Source of the DNA: a virus
Length of the DNA stretch: 22,974 nucleotides
Virus record (IMG/VR): IMGVR_UViG_3300032093_000883
Span: 1-22,974 of that record
Direction: 5' to 3' (one strand)
Below are positions 16,447 to 22,974 of the stretch, piece by piece. A program made the position numbers and the translations under genes. The notes below the pieces were generated by a model that ran no database searches, was not told where the DNA came from, and saw only the letters and a list, made by a program, of their open reading frames with translations. The stretch's first letter is position 1, and each line of letters starts with the position of its first letter.

Positions 16447-18686
16447 GTTACATGTTCAGCCAAAACAGAGTAAGACCAAATAAGCTTACTAGAATAAAAG
16501 ATAAAACTTACCATAGAGATTATGCTAAGTATGTATTATCTTCAATGAGTAATTTCCTTTATAGACAATTCATAAACAAATGTATTGTTAACTGGTCGTT
16601 CTTTAGAGGTCAAGATGGCCAATGGATATTTGATGAGGATGTAGAAGCTTTCTTCCTAGATGAGTCTGGAGACATCAGAAACAGATTGAAGTGGACTAAG
16701 AACGTTATCAAGCCAATGGTACAACAATACATTGGTAACGCTATTCGTTTGGCTTTTGACGCTAAAGCTACATGTATATCAGATTTCGTGATAAACAAAA
16801 GAGAAGAAGAGATCAAGAAATTACGTGTTCTACAAAAGATAGCAGATGATTTTCCTTTCTTCAAAGATATTATCCAGGAGAATGCGCCTATAGCAGACGA
16901 CCCTGTAACGACAGAAGAGCTGTTCTACAACACTTTCGTAGAGGAATATGAACAAGACATCAACAACCTTATCGAATACATCGCTACGGAGATTAATATT
17001 GATGAGTTGAAAGTACAGATTACTCGTAACCTTGCTATTTGTGGTTTAGGTATCTATAAAGGATTTGAGGCTAATGATAACTACAACGCTAAATCTGTAA
17101 ATCCGTTATTCTTCTTGTGGGATATGTCAGCTGTTAAGCCAGACTTATCAGACTGTGAACACATGGGAGAATGGTATTATATGGATGCTCCAAGTATTTA
17201 CGAAAGATACGAACACCTAACTCAAGAAGAAAGATTACTTATTGAGGAGTATGGTAAGAACAATCGTTCTAATATCATGCATAAGATTGTTAATGGTATC
17301 TATATGCAACCAGGTGGAAAGATTCCTGTGTACGAAGTATATTGGAAAGATGTAGAGAAGAAAGAGTACGGATGGGTTAAGGATGATTTTGGTTATCCAT
17401 ACTATACAATGATTAACGACCCAGATTCTAACTATACAGATAAAGATTTGATTGAGCCACAAACAGAAGCTCACAAAGAAGAGTTAGGTAAGAAGAAGAA
17501 ACATTCTATCTATGTAGATGTTTTACGTTATTCTATAATGATTCCTGCTGAAGAGTTAGGTAGCGCAGAAGGAGATATTTTATTAGAGCATGGAATACTA
17601 CCTTATCAAGAGAAAAATTTATATGATCCATCAAATGTTAAATTTCCGTACAAATGTTATACGTGGGTATATGATCGTGGAGAGGTACTTACGCCTCTTG
17701 ATGATGTTATAGACCCTCAGAGATTCTTGAACAGAACATTATCTGTAGTAGAGTCTCAGATGTCGAACATGAGGGGTACTGGTACTGTTATATCTAAATC
17801 TGCTGTAGATGACAGAGATGGTGAAGCAGACGTAGTAAGAAACATCAACGCATCTAAACCAATCTTTGTAGATACGGATAGAGTAGGTTCAGTACAAAAC
17901 GCTATTAGTACTTATGGTACAAACATAGGTCAAGGTACTTTACAAATGTTCCAGGCTGTTAGTGTTATTCAACAGTCTATTCAAGATGTAACAGGAGTTA
18001 ATGAGGCTATGACAGGTACTCAAGGTGGTGGAGATATGTTAGTAGGTGTAGTAGAAGCTCAGATACAAAGAGGTTCTCTAGTGCAAGAGCCTTTCTATTG
18101 GGCCTTGACATCTATATTAAAACAAGCATACGAACACATGGCTACTGTAGGTAAAGCTGTATATCACGATAATCCTAGAAAACTTGCTATGATGGTAGGA
18201 GACAAGGGATTACAGAATATTAAGATTACTGAGGACCACTTACTACAAGATTATAGAATATTTATTAAGCGTTCTGAATCTGCTGAAGCTGGTGTTAACG
18301 CAGGAAATCAATTACTATTTACTCTACTACAAGCTGGCCTTATAGACCAAACTATATTCTCTAACTTGTTTAACAGAGCGAGTCCAGATTTAATTGCTAG
18401 AGAATTAAGAAACTACAGCAAGTTAAAGATACAAGCTCAGAACATGGCTGCTGATGCTCAACAAAAAGGAATACAACAAGGCTTACAGCAATCTGCTAAT
18501 ATGCAAGACCAGATGATGCAACAGCAACAAGCGGCTCAAGAGCAGCAAGTAGCTCAGCAACAGATGATGCACCAGCAGGAAATGGAGAAGATAGCTATGA
18601 AAGAAGGAGCTAAGACAGGTAGAGAAGAGGCTAAGCTAACATTTGAGGCGATGCAAAATCAACAAAATATTGCACCTCAAGAGTAG
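16443..18686 (+). CDS. portal protein, 747 aa
   Basis: The dodecameric DNA gate at the head vertex. The length and the sequence pattern are those of large portals of Bacteroidota phages: WSFFRGQDGQWIFDED (about 51-66), NRLKWTKNVIKPMVQQYIGN (about 80-99), the NPLFFLWDMSAVKPDLSDCEH block and GEWYYMDAPSIYERY, a stem/wing region with YEVYWKDVE, then LDDVIDPQRFLNRTLSVVE and VTGVNEAMTG. The last about 70 residues are a Gln/Met-rich coiled coil (many QQ and QM) ending AMQNQQNIAPQE, probably projecting inside the head. Between TerL and scaffold/capsid genes as expected. Confidence 0.9.
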   Translation: MSYMFSQNRVRPNKLTRIKDKTYHRDYAKYVLSSMSNFLYRQFINKCIVNWSFFRGQDGQWIFDEDVEAFFLDESGDIRNRLKWTKNVIKPMVQQYIGNAIRLAFDAKATCISDFVINKREEEIKKLRVLQKIADDFPFFKDIIQENAPIADDPVTTEELFYNTFVEEYEQDINNLIEYIATEINIDELKVQITRNLAICGLGIYKGFEANDNYNAKSVNPLFFLWDMSAVKPDLSDCEHMGEWYYMDAPSIYERYEHLTQEERLLIEEYGKNNRSNIMHKIVNGIYMQPGGKIPVYEVYWKDVEKKEYGWVKDDFGYPYYTMINDPDSNYTDKDLIEPQTEAHKEELGKKKKHSIYVDVLRYSIMIPAEELGSAEGDILLEHGILPYQEKNLYDPSNVKFPYKCYTWVYDRGEVLTPLDDVIDPQRFLNRTLSVVESQMSNMRGTGTVISKSAVDDRDGEADVVRNINASKPIFVDTDRVGSVQNAISTYGTNIGQGTLQMFQAVSVIQQSIQDVTGVNEAMTGTQGGGDMLVGVVEAQIQRGSLVQEPFYWALTSILKQAYEHMATVGKAVYHDNPRKLAMMVGDKGLQNIKITEDHLLQDYRIFIKRSESAEAGVNAGNQLLFTLLQAGLIDQTIFSNLFNRASPDLIARELRNYSKLKIQAQNMAADAQQKGIQQGLQQSANMQDQMMQQQQAAQEQQVAQQQMMHQQEMEKIAMKEGAKTGREEAKLTFEAMQNQQNIAPQE

Positions 18687-18703
18687 TATATGAAAAAATA
18701 TGT

Positions 18704-18711
18704 TAAATTTG
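18704..18711 (+). promoter_or_regulatory. TAAATTTG promoter box of the scaffold-capsid unit
   Basis: TAAATTTG followed by ACAAAAAA, the same box-plus-downstream pattern as at 9819, lying 17 bases before the scaffold ATG and just after the portal stop. It allows scaffold and capsid to be expressed more strongly than the portal. Confidence 0.6.
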
Positions 18712-18728
18712 ACAAAAAATAAATACGT

Positions 18729-19880
18729 ATGATTGACAATTCGGAAGGATTTGTTGATGGCGGTGAATCCATAGGGGGTAGTATAACCCCCGAAATGGAG
18801 GATCAGATTCGGCAAATTGAGGCATTAGCGAGCATGGATGACGCTTTTGCAAACTCGCAAGAGTACAAAGACTTGATGGCTGCTACCAGAGGTACAAACA
18901 GTCAGTCAAGCGAGACAGACGAGGATGAGGATGAAGATTACGAGGATGAAGATGATGATAGTGAAGAAGAGGATGATGACATCTTTGGAGTCACTAAGCA
19001 GGCTAAGGTAGAGAAGGAAGTGCAATTAACTTTTGAACCTACTAAGGATATGCAGAAATTCATTGAGTCTAAGTATGGTGTGAAGGATGTAGCTAAATTC
19101 TTTTCTTCTGCTGATACTTGGAGAAACCAAGCTCAAGAATCATCAGAGTTGAAGAGAGAACTTGACTTATTGACATCTGACCTACAAGCTATGCCTGTAG
19201 AGATTAGACAAGCTGTAACGATGTGGGCCAATGGCCAGGATTATACAGCAGCGTTTAATCAGTCTCAAAGACTGGACTTCTCAAGCGATTTTACTCGCCA
19301 AGACCCTGAGAACCTTGTTCAGCACTACTTGAGCGAACAGTACGATGAATTACTCGAAAGACTTGAAAATGGCAAGATTGACGAGGATGATTTTGATGAT
19401 CGCATAAAGTTGTTAGCAGGCTCAACGAAACGAATGTTCAATTCGGACAAAGAAGCGTTAGATAATGAGCGTGATCAATTCACTCAACGTCAAAAGGAAG
19501 AGTTCCAGGCGATGAAAAAGAGTGCTTTGGTTTCCGTAGAAAATCTAAGTAAGGCTTACCCCAACTTCAGTAAGACCGAAGTCGCAAGAATTAGGAATAT
19601 CTTGGTTGAGGGGAAGATTGACAATTTGTTTACAAAGGCAGATGGTTCGTACAACGATGATGCAGCAGAATTAGTTGCATACGCTATGTACGGAAAGAAG
19701 ATGCTGGAGTCTATTAAGAAGGGTGCTGAGAGAAGGGGAGAAAGTAAGGCTAATCAGCGAATAGTTGATACAAGTGCTAAACAGATGCGGAAGCAGAAAG
19801 TTTCGGGAGAGACACAAGGCTTCAACATGAAAGAAGTTCAGCATTTATCATCAATGTTCAAAAACGATCCTTACGCTTAA
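18729..19880 (+). CDS. capsid scaffolding protein, 383 aa
   Basis: A 383-aa acidic protein directly upstream of the capsid gene. Residues 62-84 are an almost continuous Asp/Glu run. Residues about 85-330 are helical with coiled-coil character (SELKRELDLLTSDLQ, DNERDQFTQRQKEEFQAMKK). The C-terminus is basic, then HLSSMFKNDPYA. Acidic, coiled, with a basic end that can bind capsid protein: the usual scaffolding plan. No protease motif is visible. A GC hairpin lies 45 bases inside the gene (18774-18791). Ends 28 bases before the capsid ATG. Confidence 0.8.
   Translation: MIDNSEGFVDGGESIGGSITPEMEDQIRQIEALASMDDAFANSQEYKDLMAATRGTNSQSSETDEDEDEDYEDEDDDSEEEDDDIFGVTKQAKVEKEVQLTFEPTKDMQKFIESKYGVKDVAKFFSSADTWRNQAQESSELKRELDLLTSDLQAMPVEIRQAVTMWANGQDYTAAFNQSQRLDFSSDFTRQDPENLVQHYLSEQYDELLERLENGKIDEDDFDDRIKLLAGSTKRMFNSDKEALDNERDQFTQRQKEEFQAMKKSALVSVENLSKAYPNFSKTEVARIRNILVEGKIDNLFTKADGSYNDDAAELVAYAMYGKKMLESIKKGAERRGESKANQRIVDTSAKQMRKQKVSGETQGFNMKEVQHLSSMFKNDPYA
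18774..18791 (+). repeat. GC hairpin inside the scaffold gene
   Basis: GGGGGT (18774-18779) pairs with ACCCCC (18786-18791) over a 6-base loop, in the first 25 codons of the scaffold gene. No T run follows. It may slow ribosomes or be incidental. Confidence 0.45.
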
Positions 19881-19908
19881 TAATGTGTAACTTTTTAATA
19901 TTTTAATT

Positions 19909-21147
19909 ATGTCTTTGTACAACGAAACAAGCGCAAAGTTCGCTAATCAGAATTACAACTCCGTTGGGTCTGAGTATGCTAACTTGTATGGACACGACAT
20001 TTCATTGTTGGTTCAGAAATTAACAAACAGAGCTATCTTTGATGCAGCTCCACAACAGTTCATGGATTTGAAATTGATGAATATGGTCCCTGCTGAGACT
20101 GTGAACTCTGACGAATTCTTTTTCCAAGAAATGGGCTACCAACGTGAGCCACTTCAAGTAACAGCTGTATCTGCTACAGTATCTTATCCTACTACGCAAA
20201 CTATCAATGTTGCTTCTGTAGATAATATCTCTACTAACACAATCATCTCTTATCCTAACGGACAAAAAGGTAGTGTTGTAGCTGTAGATACTTCTTTATT
20301 GACTATTACAGTTTCTCCTTACAATGGTGATACTTTACCAGCTGTAGCTATCGGTGATGTATTGGCTAACGTATCTACTGTAGACCATGATGGTTCTGAG
20401 GGATTTGCTCAGTATTTTCGTGCTTCTACAATTGAGCGAGTAAACTACGTTCAGTTGTTTAACAAAGCTATCCGTTACTCTGAAGTTGAATTACACAAGT
20501 TGAAAAACATGGGTACTACTGCTAACTTCCTAGAGATGGAGCGTAATGCGATGTTTAACCAACACAGAATTGACATCTCTAATGCACTTTGGACAGGTCA
20601 AAAAGGTGAGGTTGTAACTGCTAATGGTACTCCTGCTAAAACAACTGGTGGTGTTTACACTTCTATGGTTGAGGCTGGTTCTCCAAATGCTGTTGCTACT
20701 GCTGCTACTTTGGTAGATGCTTTTGAAGATATGGTACTTTCTTCTGAATTTGGTGATTACGGACAAGCTCGTATGGCGTTCATGACTCCACGTATGCACC
20801 GTATGTTATCTCTTGCTTACAAAGAAGAGTTAACTCGTTATGCACCGAATGATGAGATCGCATTGTTGAACTTGAAAGAGGTTAACCTTGGTTCTTCTCG
20901 TATCGTTCTTGTACCTTACAAGAGATTTGAAGATGCTGCTTCTTATCCTGCTTCTTTCGCTAACAAAATTACTATCCTTGATATGAAAAATATTAAGAGA
21001 GTACAACTTTGGGGCGAGCGTTCTGGAGATACATTGAAGTTAGAGGATGGAGTTCCTAAGCGTTACGGAGATGTGTGGGTAGATTGTAACATGGGTGTTA
21101 AATTTAACAACCCTCTTGCATGTGCTTACCTTGATGTAACACTTTAA
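19909..21147 (+). CDS. major capsid protein (HK97 fold, SU10/DUF5309-like), 412 aa
   Basis: A 412-aa major head protein. N-arm with YNETSAKFANQNYNSVG; VQKLTNRAIFDAAPQQFMDL helix; a beta-rich insertion (about 80-150) with Ser/Thr/Val strands; then FRASTIERVNYVQLFNKAIRYSE, the long helix ELHKLKNMGTTANFLEMER, A-domain segments MAFMTPRMHRMLS and a C-terminal IKRVQLWGERSGDTLKLEDG and GDVWVDCNMGVKF. The last two blocks match SU10-type capsid proteins. The gene has the codon bias of a highly expressed gene and a very strong terminator directly after it. Confidence 0.9.
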   Translation: MSLYNETSAKFANQNYNSVGSEYANLYGHDISLLVQKLTNRAIFDAAPQQFMDLKLMNMVPAETVNSDEFFFQEMGYQREPLQVTAVSATVSYPTTQTINVASVDNISTNTIISYPNGQKGSVVAVDTSLLTITVSPYNGDTLPAVAIGDVLANVSTVDHDGSEGFAQYFRASTIERVNYVQLFNKAIRYSEVELHKLKNMGTTANFLEMERNAMFNQHRIDISNALWTGQKGEVVTANGTPAKTTGGVYTSMVEAGSPNAVATAATLVDAFEDMVLSSEFGDYGQARMAFMTPRMHRMLSLAYKEELTRYAPNDEIALLNLKEVNLGSSRIVLVPYKRFEDAASYPASFANKITILDMKNIKRVQLWGERSGDTLKLEDGVPKRYGDVWVDCNMGVKFNNPLACAYLDVTL

Positions 21148-21157
21148 TAAATAATTA

Positions 21158-21184
21158 GGGGGAGTTAGTCTCCCCCTTTTTTTT
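21158..21184 (+). terminator. strong intrinsic terminator after the capsid gene
   Basis: GGGGGAG (21158-21164) pairs perfectly with CTCCCCC (21170-21176) around TTAGT, followed by eight T (21177-21184). It begins 11 bases after the capsid stop. No promoter box was found between it and the next gene, so downstream genes depend on read-through or on an unrecognised promoter. Confidence 0.95.
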
Positions 21185-21204
21185 CTTATTTTAAAATTAT
21201 TATT

Positions 21205-22035
21205 ATGCCGATTAAAAAGAAAGAAGAGGTGTCGCCTAAAGTTGAAGAATCAATATTCCAGGCAACATCCAAAGAAGAGCAAAACGATGCTCAAGTAGAA
21301 TTTGAAGTAGAGTTGTTTGAGGATAACAACGAAGTAAAAGAAGAAGCTAAAGAAGAGCCTAAGTTCTCTTTAACTGCTGTTCAAAAGATGATGAAAGATG
21401 CTGAGGAACGTATGATGAGTATGTTCAACTCTCAGATTTCTAAGTTAAAATTGAACAAAGATAAAGAAGCTTTAGATGAAGATTTAGATTATGTACAGTC
21501 TCTACAAGATGATTGGTTAGAGAATCCTGTAGTATTCTTTGCTTTCTCTTATCAGTTTTCTATTCATGGAGACATGAGAAGAGGTATTGAGACTATACCA
21601 CCACAAGGTGCTATTAGATTCAAGCCTGTGATTAGAACAAAGAGAAAGAGAGGTAAAGAGACACAAGTAATATCTGTATCTTCTGTAGTAGTTCATTCTA
21701 AAGAGGTAGTAGATTATTTACGTAGTCACACTCAGTATGGAATACTTTTCTTCGAGAATGTTGAATCAGCGATGAATGTAGATGCTACATGGGCGCAGAA
21801 GATGGTAGAGGCACAAACTTCTATTTCTCGTCTATCTGATATACAAGTTATATCAAGAGCGCAACAAGAAGGAATCGCTGTATCTCAGAGTCCTGAAGAT
21901 ATGAGAAGACAACTTGTTGAGAAGATGGCTAAACGTTCTATTGAACAGCACGAAAGGATGTTGTACGGAAGTATCCAGAAGTCTATTGTAGATAAGGGTA
22001 CAGGAAGAAGTATAATTGAAAAAACTATAGCTTAA
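21205..22035 (+). CDS. post-capsid virion protein, hypothetical, 276 aa
   Basis: A 276-aa protein just after the major capsid gene. Residues 1-50 are acidic and disordered (KEEVSPKVEE, EVKEEAKEEP), 55-95 helical, 100-185 a beta-containing domain (VVFFAFSYQFSIHGDMRRG, IRFKPVIRTKRKRG, VISVSSVVVHSKEVVDYLRS, YGILFFENVESAM) and 190-276 helical (QAMVEKMAKRSIEQ-like pattern, ending IIEKTIA). I recognise this layout from proteins downstream of capsid genes in related phages, but no function is known. Candidates: head vertex or minor capsid protein. It is one base from the next gene. Confidence 0.75.
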   Translation: MPIKKKEEVSPKVEESIFQATSKEEQNDAQVEFEVELFEDNNEVKEEAKEEPKFSLTAVQKMMKDAEERMMSMFNSQISKLKLNKDKEALDEDLDYVQSLQDDWLENPVVFFAFSYQFSIHGDMRRGIETIPPQGAIRFKPVIRTKRKRGKETQVISVSSVVVHSKEVVDYLRSHTQYGILFFENVESAMNVDATWAQKMVEAQTSISRLSDIQVISRAQQEGIAVSQSPEDMRRQLVEKMAKRSIEQHERMLYGSIQKSIVDKGTGRSIIEKTIA

Positions 22036-22036
22036 A

Positions 22037-22795
22037 ATGTTTACAGCGCTAGAATTAAGAAACCAGTTAAGATTTGCATTAGATGCGGAGAACTCAGATC
22101 ATTATAGAGATGATATGGACATTATTCCAGCTATAAATGCAGCTGTGAAGTGGTTAACTTCGGTAGTTAATTCAGCGTATGGTCAAGACAAAATAGGCGA
22201 GGAATTTTTTAGAGAATTATCAACCTCTGGGGTGTTTCTTACAAGTGACACCTCAAGGGTTTCTCTAGATATATTTCCTTCGGAGGTATGGTCAATATTG
22301 GCTGTATATCCTAAACCAACAACAAGAAAGATAACAGGTGTACCTGCTCCTGTTACTCCAGATGCTACAAGAAGTTATTTCTTAGATGATAAGTTACATA
22401 TATCAGCTGAGATTTCTTGTAAGAGATTAAACTTAGAAGAGTGGGCCACCAACTATGGTAATCCATTTGAAGCAGGTTATCAAGGAGATCAGATATGCGA
22501 TGACTTAAAGTTATACGCTTATTTGACTCCTATTAATTATCAGCAAACAGCTTCTAACTACAGAACTCAAGAGCTAGAGATTAGACCTTCAGTTAAGAAT
22601 CAAGAAGTAACTATATTCTGGGCTAAGAAGCCAGACCAAATTGTGACACTAGCAGATGAGATTAATTTTCCTCATAGTGTGTTCCAGTTGTTATTTGACA
22701 AAGCATTGAATTATATTGCTTACAAACAAGGAGACCAGACAAATCTTTTTGGTGTTACATCTCAAGATATTAATCAATTATTAAACGTGTTGTAA
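22037..22795 (+). CDS. head-tail connector/neck protein, 252 aa
   Basis: A 252-aa protein of probable connector type. It begins with a helical section (TALELRNQLRFALDAENSDH, INAAVKWLTSVVNSAYG), typical of adaptor proteins, followed by beta strands (VSLDIFPSEVWSILAVYPKP, LHISAEISCKRLNLEEW) and a Pro-containing section, ending FPHSVFQLLFDKALNYIAYK and QDINQLLNVL. It overlaps neither neighbour but is one base from the upstream gene. Following capsid genes, an adaptor between portal and tail is likely; the assignment is by position and fold pattern, not by a diagnostic motif. Confidence 0.6.
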   Translation: MFTALELRNQLRFALDAENSDHYRDDMDIIPAINAAVKWLTSVVNSAYGQDKIGEEFFRELSTSGVFLTSDTSRVSLDIFPSEVWSILAVYPKPTTRKITGVPAPVTPDATRSYFLDDKLHISAEISCKRLNLEEWATNYGNPFEAGYQGDQICDDLKLYAYLTPINYQQTASNYRTQELEIRPSVKNQEVTIFWAKKPDQIVTLADEINFPHSVFQLLFDKALNYIAYKQGDQTNLFGVTSQDINQLLNVL

Positions 22796-22796
22796 G

Positions 22797-22974
22797 ATGA
22801 CTTATAGATATGTAGTTTACGATTTACAGAAGAACTTCAATGCAACATTTGATGATGCTGATTTTACTTTTAACCAAATCCTTTATTGGGTAATGGTTGT
22901 AGCTAATAGATTGAGAGTACAGCAAACTATGGCTACTAATTCAGATTTATTTACATCTACATTTGATGATGTAC
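22797..22974 (+). CDS. structural protein, 3'-truncated by window end
   Basis: A frame open to the window end with 59 complete codons: MTYRYVVYDLQKNFNATFDD, then ADFTFNQILYWVMVVANRLR and QQTMATNSDLF. It starts one base after the connector stop. The start (short strand, then amphipathic helix) resembles head-completion/neck proteins of Bacteroidota phages that follow the adaptor, but only part of the protein is visible. Confidence 0.65.
   Translation, partial: MTYRYVVYDLQKNFNATFDDADFTFNQILYWVMVVANRLRVQQTMATNSDLFTSTFDDV

Noticed and set aside
16610-17474. Minus-strand frames of 79-84 codons inside the portal gene
   Set aside because: Antisense shadows of a clearly coding gene; no start signals or recognisable domains.
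18689-18721. A 10-codon frame between portal and scaffold
   Set aside because: It overlaps the TAAATTTG promoter box and is too short to support.
1-22974. CRISPR array, insertion sequence, diversity-generating retroelement or integrase
   Set aside because: No regularly spaced repeats with unique spacers, no transposase or reverse-transcriptase motifs and no tyrosine/serine recombinase were seen in any of the frames.

Overview
The window is part of the genome of a tailed phage (or a prophage/MAG fragment of one) that infects a member of the Bacteroidota. The phage call rests on a recognisable packaging and head cassette on the + strand: large terminase, portal, scaffold, major capsid protein and neck/connector proteins. 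The host call rests on promoter boxes of the Bacteroidota type (TAnnTTTG, once with an upstream TTTG at 20 bp), AT-rich Shine-Dalgarno-free leaders and low G+C content. The large portal followed by scaffold and an SU10/DUF5309-like capsid protein suggests a podovirus-like or crAss-like-neighbour phage, but the exact group cannot be fixed from sequence alone. No integrase or lysogeny repressor was recognised.

Layout. (1) 1-4965, minus strand: a tightly packed cluster of about 17 mostly tiny genes, many overlapping by ATGA or TAATG. Most have unknown function. Recognisable ones are a GP88-like protein, a 42-aa lipoprotein and two small membrane proteins. Most start codons follow one of two near-identical leaders ending in ACAGT or AAAGTAA directly before ATG. 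(2) 4966-5602: non-coding, with an 18-bp perfect palindrome, a 21-bp direct repeat and many AGTTAA boxes. (3) 5603-6166, minus: one Lys-rich coiled-coil protein followed by a hairpin. (4) 6167-7247: a 1.1-kb non-coding divergent region with six AGTACAA heptamers in one orientation and several G tracts, ending in a canonical Bacteroidota promoter. (5) 7248-9798, plus: an overlapping operon with an HNH nuclease, a RepL-like winged-helix protein and a calcineurin-like phosphoesterase. (6) 9819-10839, plus: four small, basic, mostly Lys-rich proteins with their own promoter and a strong terminator. (7) 10917-12971: large terminase, apparently translated from a nearly leaderless mRNA. (8) 12968-14039, minus: a PD-(D/E)XK nuclease and a small partner, convergent with the terminase. 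(9) 14040-14993: an irregular tRNA-Lys, a tRNA-like gene lacking an anticodon arm, a structured inverted repeat, a candidate short minus-strand transcript and an A-rich tract. (10) 14994-22974, plus: a separately regulated structural protein, portal, scaffold, major capsid protein, a post-capsid protein and connectors; the last gene runs off the window.

How it fits together: the minus cluster looks like the early, host-directed gene set. The two repeat-bearing gaps around 5603-6166 are candidate replication or control regions, and the RepL-like protein may act at one of them. The + strand carries DNA processing and packaging, then head assembly. Head genes are split into transcription modules: 14994-15818 has its own promoter and terminator, a promoter box embedded in that terminator may start the portal unit, and scaffold plus capsid have a third promoter and a very strong terminator.
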